A DNA stretch of 64,000 nucleotides, taken from Enterobacter_D sp963521185 (GTDB lineage Bacteria > Pseudomonadota > Gammaproteobacteria > Enterobacterales > Enterobacteriaceae). The DNA is taken from NCBI GenBank assembly GCA_963521185.1, contig CAUQTV010000003.1:248001-312000 (forward strand). The letters run 5' to 3'. The notes beneath the pieces were generated by a model, which had not been told where the DNA came from, searched no databases, and saw nothing but the letters and a program-made list of their open reading frames with translations. A program made the translations under genes and the position numbers. Shown in pieces: positions 35,046 through 44,240 of the stretch. The stretch's first letter is position 1; every line of letters begins with the position of its first letter.

Positions 35046-35062
35046 TTGGAAAGTTTTTCCAA
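35046..35062. promoter_or_regulatory. gcl: AllR operator ahead of gcl
   Basis: TTGGAAAGTTTTTCCAA has perfect 7-bp arms (TTGGAAA/TTTCCAA) around GTT. It lies 19 bases before the gcl start codon and matches the allA-side operator. Confidence 0.88.
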
Positions 35063-35081
35063 TAAATGAGGTGTAAAGAAA

Positions 35082-36863
35082 ATGGCAAAAATGAGAGCCG
35101 TCGATGCGGCAATGTATGTTCTGGAAAAAGAGGGCGTAAACACCGCGTTTGGCGTGCCGGGTGCGGCGATTAACCCGTTCTATTCGGCGATGCGCAAACA
35201 CGGCGGCATTCGTCACGTGCTGGCGCGCCACGTGGAAGGCGCATCGCACATGGCGGAAGGCTATACGCGCGCCACGGCGGGCAATATCGGCGTGTGCCTT
35301 GGCACCTCCGGCCCGGCGGGCACCGACATGATCACCGCGCTCTACTCGGCCTCCGCAGACTCCATTCCTATTCTGTGCATCACCGGTCAGGCACCGCGCG
35401 CCCGTCTGCACAAAGAAGATTTCCAGGCCGTTGACATCGAAGCCATCGCCAAACCGGTCAGTAAAATGGCGGTCACGGTGCGTGAACCGGCGCTGGTGCC
35501 GCGCGTGCTGCAACAGGCTTTTCATCTGATGCGCTCTGGCCGTCCTGGACCGGTGCTGGTGGATCTGCCGTTTGACGTGCAGGTCGCCGAGATCGAATTC
35601 GATCCGAAGATGTATGAACCGCTGCCGGTGTACAAACCTGCCGCGCCGCGCGTGCAGATTGAAAAAGCCGTTGAGATGCTGATGCAGGCCGAACGCCCGG
35701 TGATTGTCGCCGGTGGTGGCGTGATCAACGCCGACGCGGCGGATCTGCTGCAACGTTTTGCCGAAATTACCCATGTCCCGGTGATCCCAACGCTGATGGG
35801 CTGGGGTTGCATACCCGACGATCACGAACTGATGGCGGGAATGGTGGGGCTGCAAACCGCGCACCGCTATGGCAACGCCACGCTGCTGGCCTCCGATCTG
35901 GTGTTTGGCATTGGTAACCGCTTTGCCAACCGTCATACCGGCTCGGTCGAAAAGTACACCGAAGGCCGCAAAATCATTCACATCGACATCGAGCCGACGC
36001 AAATTGGCCGCGTACTGTGTCCGGATCTGGGCATTGTCTCTGACGCCAAAGCCGCGCTGACGCTGCTGGTGGAGGTGGCGCAACAGATGCAGAAAGCCGG
36101 GCGTTTGCCGTGTCGCAAAACCTGGGTCGCCGACTGCCAGCAGCGCAAACGCACCCTGCTGCGCAAAACGCATTTCGACAACGTGCCGGTGAAACCCCAG
36201 CGTGTTTACGAAGAGATGAACAAAGCCTTCAGCCGCGACGTCTGCTACGTCACGACCATCGGCCTGTCGCAGATCGCTGCCGCGCAAATGCTGCATATTT
36301 TCAAAGATCGCCACTGGATCAACTGCGGCCAGGCGGGACCGTTAGGCTGGACCATCCCGGCGGCGCTCGGTGTCTGTGTGGCCGATCCTGAGCGTGAAGT
36401 GGTCGCCATCTCCGGGGATTATGACTTCCAGTTTATGATCGAAGAGCTGGCCGTCGGCGCGCAGTTCAACATTCCCTATATCCATGTGCTGGTGAATAAC
36501 GCTTACCTCGGGCTGATCCGTCAGTCGCAGCGCGGCTTCGATATGGACTACTGCGTGCAGCTGGCGTTTGAAAACATCAACTCCAGCGAAGTGAACGGCT
36601 ACGGCGTTGACCACGTGAAAGTGGCCGAAGGGCTGGGCTGCAAAGCGATTCGGGTTTTCAAACCGGAAGACATTGCCCCGGCGCTGGAAGAAGCCAAACG
36701 CTTAAAAGCGCAGTACCGCGTACCGGTGGTGGTGGAAGTTATTCTTGAGCGCGTCACCAATATTTCGATGGGGACGGAACTGGATAACGTCACCGAATTT
36801 GAAGCGGTGGCTGACAGCGCAGCGGATGCACCAACCGAAACCTGTTTCATGCACTATGAATAA
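35082..36863 (+). CDS. gcl: Glyoxylate carboligase
   Basis: Gcl condenses two glyoxylate molecules to tartronate semialdehyde and CO2, using thiamine diphosphate, with FAD as a structural cofactor. The 593 residues equal E. coli. An N-terminal pyrimidine-binding domain (AFGVPGAAINPFYSAMRK, LGTSGPAGTDM) precedes a central FAD domain. The C-terminal TPP domain shows GDYDFQFMIEELAVG and VNNAYLG. As in E. coli Gcl, the usual catalytic Glu is absent near residue 51 (ARHVEGASH follows). It is first in a long operon with hyi, glxR, ybbW, allB, ybbY and glxK. Confidence 0.97.
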   Translation: MAKMRAVDAAMYVLEKEGVNTAFGVPGAAINPFYSAMRKHGGIRHVLARHVEGASHMAEGYTRATAGNIGVCLGTSGPAGTDMITALYSASADSIPILCITGQAPRARLHKEDFQAVDIEAIAKPVSKMAVTVREPALVPRVLQQAFHLMRSGRPGPVLVDLPFDVQVAEIEFDPKMYEPLPVYKPAAPRVQIEKAVEMLMQAERPVIVAGGGVINADAADLLQRFAEITHVPVIPTLMGWGCIPDDHELMAGMVGLQTAHRYGNATLLASDLVFGIGNRFANRHTGSVEKYTEGRKIIHIDIEPTQIGRVLCPDLGIVSDAKAALTLLVEVAQQMQKAGRLPCRKTWVADCQQRKRTLLRKTHFDNVPVKPQRVYEEMNKAFSRDVCYVTTIGLSQIAAAQMLHIFKDRHWINCGQAGPLGWTIPAALGVCVADPEREVVAISGDYDFQFMIEELAVGAQFNIPYIHVLVNNAYLGLIRQSQRGFDMDYCVQLAFENINSSEVNGYGVDHVKVAEGLGCKAIRVFKPEDIAPALEEAKRLKAQYRVPVVVEVILERVTNISMGTELDNVTEFEAVADSAADAPTETCFMHYE

Positions 36864-36875
36864 GTGAGGCGAACC

Positions 36876-37652
36876 ATGTTACGTTTCTCAGCCAACCTGT
36901 CGATGCTGTTTCTGGAATATGATTTTCTTGACCGCTTCGACAAAGCCGCCGCCTGTGGATTTCGCGGCGTGGAATTTATGTTCCCCTATGACTACGACAT
37001 CGATGTTTTAAAAGAGAGGCTCAGCCGTAATCATCTTGAGCACACGCTGCACAATCTTCCCGCCGGTGACTGGGCGGCAGGTGAGCGCGGCATCGCCTGT
37101 ATTCCGGGGCGTGAAGAGGAGTTCCGCGAAGGCGTCGCCGCGGCGGTGCGTTACGCCAGGGCGCTCGGTAACAGCAAAATCAACTGTCTGGTGGGCAAAA
37201 CCCCGGCGGGGGTTAGTGCCGAAGAGGTCAACGCGACGCTGGTGGCAAACCTGCGCTACGCCGCACAGGTGCTGGCAAAAGAGAATCTGCTGCTGCTGAT
37301 TGAGCCGATCAACCACTTCGATATTCCGGGTTTCCATTTAACCGGCACCCGCCAGGCGCTTGCGCTGATCGAAGAGATTGGCAGCGCCAACGTTAAGATC
37401 CAGTATGACATTTACCACATGCAGCGTATGGAAGGGGAATTAACCCAAACCATGCACCAGCACGCGGCAAATATTGGTCATTTGCAAATTGCCGATAATC
37501 CACGCCGTGGCGAACCGGGCACCGGTGAAATTAATTATGGCTATCTTTTTAGCCAAATTGAAAACTCCGATTACGACGGTTGGGTCGGTTGTGAATATAA
37601 ACCGGTGACCACCACCGAAGAAGGTCTGGAGTGGATTAAGCGCTACCGCTAA
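36876..37652 (+). CDS. hyi: Hydroxypyruvate isomerase
   Basis: Hyi interconverts hydroxypyruvate and tartronate semialdehyde. The 258-residue TIM-barrel protein of the xylose-isomerase-like superfamily matches E. coli Hyi. FRGVEFMFPYDYDID, HNLPAGDWAAGERGIACIPG, LIEPINHFDIPGFHL and IGHLQIADNPRRGEPG contain the metal-binding E, D and H residues. The ATG at 36876 (MLRFSANLSM) follows GTGAGGCGAAC. An in-frame ATG at 36864 would add four residues. It is 12 bases after gcl. Confidence 0.95.
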   Translation: MLRFSANLSMLFLEYDFLDRFDKAAACGFRGVEFMFPYDYDIDVLKERLSRNHLEHTLHNLPAGDWAAGERGIACIPGREEEFREGVAAAVRYARALGNSKINCLVGKTPAGVSAEEVNATLVANLRYAAQVLAKENLLLLIEPINHFDIPGFHLTGTRQALALIEEIGSANVKIQYDIYHMQRMEGELTQTMHQHAANIGHLQIADNPRRGEPGTGEINYGYLFSQIENSDYDGWVGCEYKPVTTTEEGLEWIKRYR

Positions 37653-37751
37653 TTCATTGATGTTTCCGGCAGCATTTAATTATCCGCTTATGCGGACGGC
37701 GAACTGCTGCCCGGATTTAGAAAAAGCCTATTTTTGTTTATAAGGACTGTT

Positions 37752-38630
37752 ATGAAACTGGGATTTATTGGATTAGGAATTATGGGCACGCCAATGGCGA
37801 TCCGTCTGGCGAAAGCGGGTCACGACCTGCACGTCACCACGATTGGCCCGGTGGCGAGCGAACTGACTCAGCTTGGCGCGGTGAATGTTGAAACTGCGCG
37901 TCAGGTTACTGAAAATTCAGAAATTATCTTTATCATGGTGCCCGATACACCGCATGTGGAACAGGTGTTGTTTGGTGAACATGGCTGCGCTAAAGCGTCG
38001 CTTAAGGGCAAAACCCTGGTGGACATGAGCTCCATTTCACCCATTGAAACCAAGCGTTTTGCCGAACAGGTGAAAGCGCTGGGCGGCCAGTATCTCGACG
38101 CGCCGGTGTCCGGTGGCGAGATTGGCGCACGCGAAGGAACGCTGTCGATCATGGTGGGCGGCGATCGGTCCGAGTTCGATCGTATTAAGCCGCTCTTTGA
38201 CATCATGGGCAAAAACATCACGCTGGTGGGCGGCAACGGCGACGGCCAGACCTGCAAAGTGGCGAATCAGATCATCGTTGCGCTGAATATCGAAGCGGTG
38301 TCAGAAGCGCTGATCTTCGCCTCTAAAGCGGGTGCCGATCCGGCGCGCGTGCGCCAGGCGCTGATGGGCGGCTTTGCCTCCTCCCGCATTCTGGAAGTGC
38401 ACGGCGAGCGCATGATCAATCGCACCTTCAATCCGGGCTTTAAAATCGCCCTGCACCAGAAAGACCTCAACCTGGCGCTGCAAAGCGCCAAAGCGCTGGC
38501 GCTTAACCTGCCGAATACCGCGACCTGCCAGGAGCTATTCAATACCTGCGCCGCCAACGGCGGCAGCCAGCTGGATCACTCCGCGCTGCTGACCGCGCTG
38601 GAACTGATGGCTAACCATAAAATCAGTTAA
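37752..38630 (+). CDS. glxR: Tartronate semialdehyde reductase GlxR
   Basis: GlxR reduces tartronate semialdehyde to D-glycerate. The 292-residue beta-hydroxyacid dehydrogenase has the NAD(P)-binding start GFIGLGIMGTPMA, the substrate motif DAPVSGGEIGAREGTL, and the catalytic Lys region GQTCKVANQIIVA. Length equals E. coli. The ATG at 37752 (MKLGFIGLG) is preceded by AAGGACTG. Together with Gcl and GlxK it turns glyoxylate into 2-phosphoglycerate. Confidence 0.97.
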   Translation: MKLGFIGLGIMGTPMAIRLAKAGHDLHVTTIGPVASELTQLGAVNVETARQVTENSEIIFIMVPDTPHVEQVLFGEHGCAKASLKGKTLVDMSSISPIETKRFAEQVKALGGQYLDAPVSGGEIGAREGTLSIMVGGDRSEFDRIKPLFDIMGKNITLVGGNGDGQTCKVANQIIVALNIEAVSEALIFASKAGADPARVRQALMGGFASSRILEVHGERMINRTFNPGFKIALHQKDLNLALQSAKALALNLPNTATCQELFNTCAANGGSQLDHSALLTALELMANHKIS

Positions 38631-38658
38631 TAAGCCCGTAGTGGGTCAATAATAATAT

Positions 38659-38680
38659 CCCCGCCGCACAGATGGCGGGG
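38659..38680. repeat. Hairpin between glxR and ybbW
   Basis: CCCCGCC and GGCGGGG pair around GCACAGAT. The element is followed by AATTAAAAAA rather than a T run, so it is more likely an mRNA-processing or pausing element than a terminator. E. coli has the small gene ybbV in this interval; no counterpart is seen here. Confidence 0.55.
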
Positions 38681-38761
38681 AATTAAAAAATAACGATTAC
38701 ATTTTGTTCCGCATAGCTAAACCCGTGAAAGCGTTCTTCCGATACGTGTTAAGAGGGAATT

Positions 38762-40219
38762 ATGGAACATCAAAGAGATATTTACCAAAGCCGGGGTTAC
38801 AGTGACGATTTACTCCCCAAACTAAAAGAACAACGAAAGTGGAAGCTATTTAACTATTTTACGTTGTGGATGGGGTCGGTGCATAACGTCCCGAATTACG
38901 TCATGGTGGGTGGTTTTTTTATTCTCGGTCTTTCCACCTTAAATATTATGTTAGCGATTATCGTCAGCGCCCTGTTTATTGCGGCGGTGATGGTAATGAA
39001 TGGCGCGGCGGGCAGTAAATATGGCGTGCCCTTTGCAATGATTTTACGTGCCTCTTACGGCGTGCGCGGGGCGTTATTCCCCGGCCTGTTAAGAGGGGGC
39101 ATTGCAGCCATCATGTGGTTCGGCCTGCAATGCTACGCCGGTTCGCTGGCGTTTCTGATTCTACTGGGAAAAATATGGCCCGCGTTTCTCACGCTGGGCG
39201 GTGATTTCAAACTGCTGGGCCTGTCGCTGCCAGGACTGATCGCCTTCCTGATTTTCTGGGCCATCAACGTCGGGATTGGCTTTGGCGGCGGCAAGGTGCT
39301 GAATAAATTCACCGCCATCCTCAACCCCTGCATCTATATCGTGTTCGGCGGCATGGCGGTGTGGGCAATTTCACTGGTGGGCATTGGGCCGATTCTGGAT
39401 TACCTGCCGTCGGGCGTACAAAAGGCCGAACACAGCGGTTTTCTGTTGCTGGTGGTGATCAACGCTGTGGTAGCCGTGTGGGCGGCACCGGCGGTCAGCG
39501 CGTCGGATTTCACACAGAACGCGAGTTCGTTTCGTGAACAGGCCATCGGGCAGACCCTCGGACTTGTCGTGGCCTACGTGTTATTTGCCGTCGCCGGGGT
39601 CAGTATTATCGCCGGAGCCAGCATCCACTACGGTATGGATACCTGGAACGTGCTGGATATCGTGCAGAAATGGGACAGCCTTTTCGCCTCGTTCTTCGCG
39701 GTGCTGGTGATCCTGATGACCACCATCTCCACCAACGCCACCGGTAATATTATTCCGGCGGGGTACCAAATTGCCGCCATTGCACCCACTAAATTGACCT
39801 ATAAAAACGGCGTATTGGTTGCCAGTGTTATCAGCCTGCTGATTTGTCCGTGGAAGCTCATGGAAAATCAGGACAGCATCTATCTGTTCCTTGACGTTAT
39901 CGGCGGCATGTTAGGCCCGGTGATTGGCGTCATGATGGCGCACTATTTTGTGGTGATGCGCAGTGATATTAATCTCGACGAGCTGTATACCGCCGCAGGG
40001 GATTATAAGTATTACGATAAAGGCTTTAATCTGACCGCCTTCCTGGTCACATTAATCGCCGTCATTCTTTCGCTTGGCGGTAAGTTTATTCCGCTGCTGG
40101 AACCGCTGTCGCGTGTCTCATGGTTTGTTGGCGTGATCTTTGCGTTTGTCGCCTACGCGTTATTTATGAAGCGTAGCGTCGCCCAACCGACCGTCACCAC
40201 TCACGCTGCCAGCGAATAA
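38762..40219 (+). CDS. ybbW: Allantoin permease YbbW (NCS1 family)
   Basis: A 485-residue inner-membrane transporter with about twelve membrane segments. It is very close to E. coli YbbW (484) and belongs to the NCS1 nucleobase-cation-symport family. MGSVHNVPNYVMVGGFFILG, GIAAIMWFGLQCYAGS and WAAPAVSASDFTQNASSF fall in the substrate-site helices of NCS1 proteins. The location before allB supports allantoin as substrate. The ATG follows GTTAAGAGGGAATT. It belongs to the gcl operon. Confidence 0.95.
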   Translation: MEHQRDIYQSRGYSDDLLPKLKEQRKWKLFNYFTLWMGSVHNVPNYVMVGGFFILGLSTLNIMLAIIVSALFIAAVMVMNGAAGSKYGVPFAMILRASYGVRGALFPGLLRGGIAAIMWFGLQCYAGSLAFLILLGKIWPAFLTLGGDFKLLGLSLPGLIAFLIFWAINVGIGFGGGKVLNKFTAILNPCIYIVFGGMAVWAISLVGIGPILDYLPSGVQKAEHSGFLLLVVINAVVAVWAAPAVSASDFTQNASSFREQAIGQTLGLVVAYVLFAVAGVSIIAGASIHYGMDTWNVLDIVQKWDSLFASFFAVLVILMTTISTNATGNIIPAGYQIAAIAPTKLTYKNGVLVASVISLLICPWKLMENQDSIYLFLDVIGGMLGPVIGVMMAHYFVVMRSDINLDELYTAAGDYKYYDKGFNLTAFLVTLIAVILSLGGKFIPLLEPLSRVSWFVGVIFAFVAYALFMKRSVAQPTVTTHAASE

Positions 40220-40292
40220 TGTTTAACAGGGAAGTTGTATTTCAGGGACGACGTTTCACTTTTAAAATCTGTACTCATACAAGGATATTATT

Positions 40293-41651
40293 ATGTCATT
40301 TGATCTGATTATTAAAAACGGCACCGTTATTTTAGAAAACGAAGCGCGTATCGTCGATATCGCCATTAGCGGTGGAAAAATCGCGGCCATCGGTCAGGGG
40401 CTGGGCGAGGCTAAACAGGTGATGGACGCCAGCGGATTAGTGGTCGCACCGGGCATGGTGGATGCGCATACGCACATTTCCGAACCCGGCCGCACCCACT
40501 GGGAAGGGTATGAAACCGGCACCCGCGCGGCGGCAAAAGGCGGCATCACCACCATGATCGAAATGCCGCTCAACCAGCTTCCGGCCACCGTTGACCGCGC
40601 CTCAATCGAACTGAAGTTCGATGCCGCCGCAGGCAAACTGACCATTGACGCGGCGCAGCTGGGCGGCCTGGTCTCTTATAACATCGACCGCTTGCATGAG
40701 CTGGACGAAGTGGGCGTGGTGGGCTTCAAATGCTTCGTCGCCACCTGCGGCGATCGCGGCATTGATAATGACTTCCGTGACGTCAACGACTGGCAGTTCT
40801 TCAAAGGCGCGCAGAAGCTGGCAGAAATGGGCCAGCCGGTGCTGGTGCACTGCGAGAATGCGCTGATCTGCGATGAAATGGGCGAAGAGGCCAAACGTGA
40901 AGGTCGCGTCACCGCGCATGATTACGTGGCATCGCGTCCGGTGTTTACCGAAGTGGAAGCCATTCGCCGCATCCTTTATCTGGCAAAAGTCGCTGGCTGC
41001 CGCCTGCACGTCTGTCACGTCAGCAGCCCGGAAGGCGTAGCGGAAGTCACCCGCGCGCGTCAGGAGGGTCAGGACGTGACCTGTGAATCCTGCCCGCACT
41101 ACTTTGTGCTGGATACCGATCAGTTCGAAGAGATTGGCACGCTGGCGAAATGCTCACCGCCGATCCGCGATGCGGAAAACCAGAAGGGCATGTGGGAAAA
41201 ACTGTTTAACGGCGAAATCGACTGCCTGGTATCGGACCACTCTCCGTGCCCGCCGGATATGAAAGCAGGCAACATCATGCAGGCGTGGGGCGGCATTGCT
41301 GGTCTGCAAAGCTGCATGGATGTGATGTTTGACGAAGCGGTGCAAAAACGCGGCATGGCGCTGGAAACCTTCGGTAAACTGATGGCGACCAACGCCGCCG
41401 ACATTTTCGGTCTGAAAAACAAAGGCCGTATCGCCCCGGGCAAAGACGCCGATCTGGTGTTCATTCAGCCGAACAGCAGCTACGTGCTGAAAAATGAAGA
41501 TCTGGAATATCGCCACAAGGTCAGCCCGTACGTGGGTCGCACCGTGGGCGCGCGCATCCTGAAAACCCTTCTGCGTGGCGATGTGATTTATGACATCGAG
41601 CAGGGATTCGCCGCGCCGAAAGGCCAGTTCATCCTTAAACATCAGCAGTAA
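40293..41651 (+). CDS. allB: Allantoinase
   Basis: AllB hydrolyses (S)-allantoin to allantoate, the entry step of the pathway. The 452 residues belong to the cyclic amidohydrolase family. The binuclear metal site shows H59 and H61 in DAHTHISEPG, K146 in GFKCFV (the carboxylated lysine), HCENA and CHVSS histidines, and SDHSPCP with the catalytic Asp. E. coli AllB has 453 residues. The gene follows ybbW by 73 bases and is followed by a terminator. Confidence 0.97.
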   Translation: MSFDLIIKNGTVILENEARIVDIAISGGKIAAIGQGLGEAKQVMDASGLVVAPGMVDAHTHISEPGRTHWEGYETGTRAAAKGGITTMIEMPLNQLPATVDRASIELKFDAAAGKLTIDAAQLGGLVSYNIDRLHELDEVGVVGFKCFVATCGDRGIDNDFRDVNDWQFFKGAQKLAEMGQPVLVHCENALICDEMGEEAKREGRVTAHDYVASRPVFTEVEAIRRILYLAKVAGCRLHVCHVSSPEGVAEVTRARQEGQDVTCESCPHYFVLDTDQFEEIGTLAKCSPPIRDAENQKGMWEKLFNGEIDCLVSDHSPCPPDMKAGNIMQAWGGIAGLQSCMDVMFDEAVQKRGMALETFGKLMATNAADIFGLKNKGRIAPGKDADLVFIQPNSSYVLKNEDLEYRHKVSPYVGRTVGARILKTLLRGDVIYDIEQGFAAPKGQFILKHQQ

Positions 41652-41666
41652 TGTCGCACCCTGCAA

Positions 41667-41696
41667 TGCCCGTCGTCCGTGACGGGCATTTTTTTG
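41667..41696 (+). terminator. Terminator between allB and ybbY
   Basis: ATGCCCGTC (41667-41675) pairs with GACGGGCAT (41682-41690) around GTCCGT and is followed by six Ts. The ybbY start lies 13 bases later, so ybbY-glxK expression must read through this site or use its own promoter. Confidence 0.85.
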
Positions 41697-41709
41697 CCTG
41701 AGGATGTCT

Positions 41710-43020
41710 ATGTCTGTTTTTCCCTTTCGCCGCGAAAGCGCGCTCTCTGGCTTTCAGTGGTTCTTCTTTATTTTTTGCAACACCGTGGTGGTTCCCCCGA
41801 CGCTGGTATCGGCGTTCCAGTTGCCCGCCAGCGCGCTGCTCACGCTGACGCAATACGCGTTTATCAGTACCGGCGTTGCCTGCCTCGCGCAGGCGATCTT
41901 TGGTCATCGCCGCGCCATTCTTGAAGGCCCGACCGGACTCTGGTGGGGCACGATTTTAACCGTCACCGTAGCGGAAGCCGCGCGTGGCACGCCGATCAAC
42001 AGCATCGCCACCAGCCTTGCGCTGGGCATTGCGCTTTCCGGCGGATTGACCGTACTGATTGGTGTTTCCGGCCTGGGCAACCGGCTGGCGAGGCTCTTCA
42101 GCCCGGCGGTGATGGTGGTGTTTATGCTGCTGCTCGGCGCGCAGCTGACGACGATTTTCTTCAAAGGGATGCTGGGGATGCCCTTTGGCGCGGTAGCAGG
42201 CAGCGTGGCGATTCAGTCTGCGCCCTTTGCGCTGGCGCTGGTGATCATGCTGCTGGTGCTCGGCATGGTGATTTTCCTGCCGATGCGCCTCGGGCGTTAC
42301 GCGCTGCTGGCGGGAACATTGCTGGGCTGGGGCGCATATCGCTTCATTTTTCCCTCAGCGGTAGCGCCGCTTGCGGAGGTTGCCTGGACGCTGTTTCCGC
42401 TGGGGTTTGACGGCGCGCTGCGCCCCGGCATTGTGCTCACCGCGCTACTGGCGGGGCTGGTCAATATTTCCAACACCTACGGGGCGCTGCGCGGCACTGA
42501 CTGTTTTTACCCTCAAGCACTTACTGATAGCGCCTGCTGGCGACGAAGTTTTATCGTATCCGGCGTGATGACGCTCATTAGCGTGCCGCTGGCAGTGGTG
42601 CCCTTTTCGCCCTTTGTCTCCTCCATTGGCCTGTTGACCCAGACGGGGGACAGCACCCGGCGCGCGTTTGTGACGGGCAGCCTGCTGTGCCTGCTGGTAG
42701 GGGCAGTCGCGCCGCTGACCCGCTTTTTCTGCGGGCTGCCGCTGGTAATCAGTAGCGCCGTGATGCTGGTGTCCTATCTGCCACTGCTCTTTTCCAGCCT
42801 CTCGTTCAGCCAGCAAATCACCCTGACCAGCCGCAACATTTACCGGCTGGCGCTGCCGCTGTTTGTCGGCCTCTTTTTGATGGGGCTGCCGCCGGTCTAT
42901 TTGCAGGATCTGCCCCTCACGCTGCGCCCGCTGCTCAGCAACGGTCTGCTGGTGGGCATCTTACTGGCGGTGGCTGCGGATAATCTCATTCCGTGGAACC
43001 GGATTAACTCACTGAAATAA
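41710..43020 (+). CDS. ybbY: YbbY, NCS2-family purine/xanthine permease
   Basis: A 436-residue inner-membrane protein of the nucleobase-ascorbate (NCS2) family with about twelve to fourteen hydrophobic segments. SGFQWFFFIFCNTVVVPPTL, EGPTGLWWGTILTVT and LVNISNTYGALRGTDCFYP match the E. coli YbbY pattern (433 residues). The substrate is probably a purine or related ring compound. The ATG at 41710 is preferred because GAGG at 41700-41703 sits six bases upstream. The ATG at 41704 is too close to it. Confidence 0.93.
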   Translation: MSVFPFRRESALSGFQWFFFIFCNTVVVPPTLVSAFQLPASALLTLTQYAFISTGVACLAQAIFGHRRAILEGPTGLWWGTILTVTVAEAARGTPINSIATSLALGIALSGGLTVLIGVSGLGNRLARLFSPAVMVVFMLLLGAQLTTIFFKGMLGMPFGAVAGSVAIQSAPFALALVIMLLVLGMVIFLPMRLGRYALLAGTLLGWGAYRFIFPSAVAPLAEVAWTLFPLGFDGALRPGIVLTALLAGLVNISNTYGALRGTDCFYPQALTDSACWRRSFIVSGVMTLISVPLAVVPFSPFVSSIGLLTQTGDSTRRAFVTGSLLCLLVGAVAPLTRFFCGLPLVISSAVMLVSYLPLLFSSLSFSQQITLTSRNIYRLALPLFVGLFLMGLPPVYLQDLPLTLRPLLSNGLLVGILLAVAADNLIPWNRINSLK

Positions 43021-43029
43021 GGAAGTAAA

Positions 43030-44178
43030 ATGAAAATTGTCATCGCCCCTGATTCATTTAAAGAGAGCCTCAGCGCCGACAAATGCGCCCAGGCGATCAA
43101 GGCCGGTTTTATGGCTATTTTCCCGGATGCAGAATGCCTGTGTTTACCCATTGCCGACGGTGGTGAAGGCACGGTGGAGGCGATGATCGCGGCCACCGGC
43201 GGTAAGCTCGTCACGCTTAGCGTAACCGGCCCGATGGGCGCACCTGTTGAGGCGTTTTACGGTCAGAGCGGCGACGGTGAGACCGCGTTTATTGAAATGG
43301 CGGCAGCCAGCGGGCTGATGCTGGTGCCGCCGAAAAAACGCGATCCGATGCTGGCGACCAGCTACGGCACCGGCGAGCTGATCCGCCACGCGCTGGACGC
43401 GGGCATCAAAAAGATCGTCTTGGGCATTGGCGGTAGCGCAACGGTCGATGGCGGCATGGGGATGGCGCAGGCGCTCGGCGTGCGCTTTCTCGACGCCAGC
43501 GGCATGGCACTGGGCTTTGGCGGCGGCGAACTGGCGAGGCTGGCGCAGATCGACATGAGTGGTATTGATCCGCGCCTGGAGACCTGCCAGATTGACGTCG
43601 CCTGCGATGTTGATAACCCGCTCACCGGCCCGCGCGGTGCGGCGGCGGTGTTTGCTCCGCAAAAAGGGGCCGACGGCGTGATGGTCGCGCAGCTTGAGGC
43701 GGGGCTTTGCAACTATGCCCGCGTGGTAAAACAGGCGATGCACTGCGATGTGGCTACGCTGGCGGGTGGGGGAGCGGCGGGCGGCATGGGCGTGGCCGCG
43801 CGCATTTTTCTCAACGCGCAGCTCAAGCCGGGCATCGACATCGTTATGGAGGCGGTGCAGCTTGAGCAGGCGATGGCGCAGGCCGATCTGGTGATCACCG
43901 GCGAGGGGCGCATCGATTCGCAGACCACCGGCGGCAAAGCACCGCTCGGCGTGGCGCGGCTTGCGAAGCAACAGGGCGTGCCGGTGATCGGTATTGCAGG
44001 CGTGTTGGGCGAAGGTGTGGAAGTGGTGCATGAGTACGGCATCGATGCGGTATTCAGCATTTTACCCCGGCTGGCCCCGCTGCCGACGGTGCTGGAAAGC
44101 GGAGAGACCAATCTTTACCACTGCGCGCGCAACATCGCCTGTGCGGTTAAACTCGGCCAGCAGGTAAAAGCGCGGTAA
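43030..44178 (+). CDS. glxK: Glycerate 2-kinase GlxK
   Basis: GlxK phosphorylates D-glycerate to 2-phosphoglycerate, joining glyoxylate carbon to glycolysis. The 382 residues begin MKIVIAPDSFKESLSADKCA. They carry LPIADGGEGTVEAM, GIGGSATVDGGMGMAQALG, CDVDNPLTGPRGAA and DLVITGEGRIDSQTTGGKAP, the signature of the glycerate kinase type I family. E. coli GlxK is 381 residues. It follows ybbY by nine bases and ends the gcl operon. Confidence 0.96.
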   Translation: MKIVIAPDSFKESLSADKCAQAIKAGFMAIFPDAECLCLPIADGGEGTVEAMIAATGGKLVTLSVTGPMGAPVEAFYGQSGDGETAFIEMAAASGLMLVPPKKRDPMLATSYGTGELIRHALDAGIKKIVLGIGGSATVDGGMGMAQALGVRFLDASGMALGFGGGELARLAQIDMSGIDPRLETCQIDVACDVDNPLTGPRGAAAVFAPQKGADGVMVAQLEAGLCNYARVVKQAMHCDVATLAGGGAAGGMGVAARIFLNAQLKPGIDIVMEAVQLEQAMAQADLVITGEGRIDSQTTGGKAPLGVARLAKQQGVPVIGIAGVLGEGVEVVHEYGIDAVFSILPRLAPLPTVLESGETNLYHCARNIACAVKLGQQVKAR

Positions 44179-44190
44179 TGTCAGGAACCT

Positions 44191-44217
44191 GCCGGGTGGC
44201 GACTGCGCTTACCCGGC
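44191..44217. repeat. REP-like hairpin after glxK
   Basis: GCCGGGT and ACCCGGC pair around GGCGACTGCGCTT, a REP-type palindrome, and TTTTGAT follows. It separates the convergent glxK and yebB-like genes and may help termination. Confidence 0.7.
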
Positions 44218-44240
44218 TTTTGATACGCTGATTCTTGCTG

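Noticed and set aside
34896..36314. A 472-codon open frame antisense to gcl and allR
   Set aside because: It is a shadow frame in GC-rich coding DNA, rich in His, Arg and Gln with no domain. gcl on the other strand is unmistakable.
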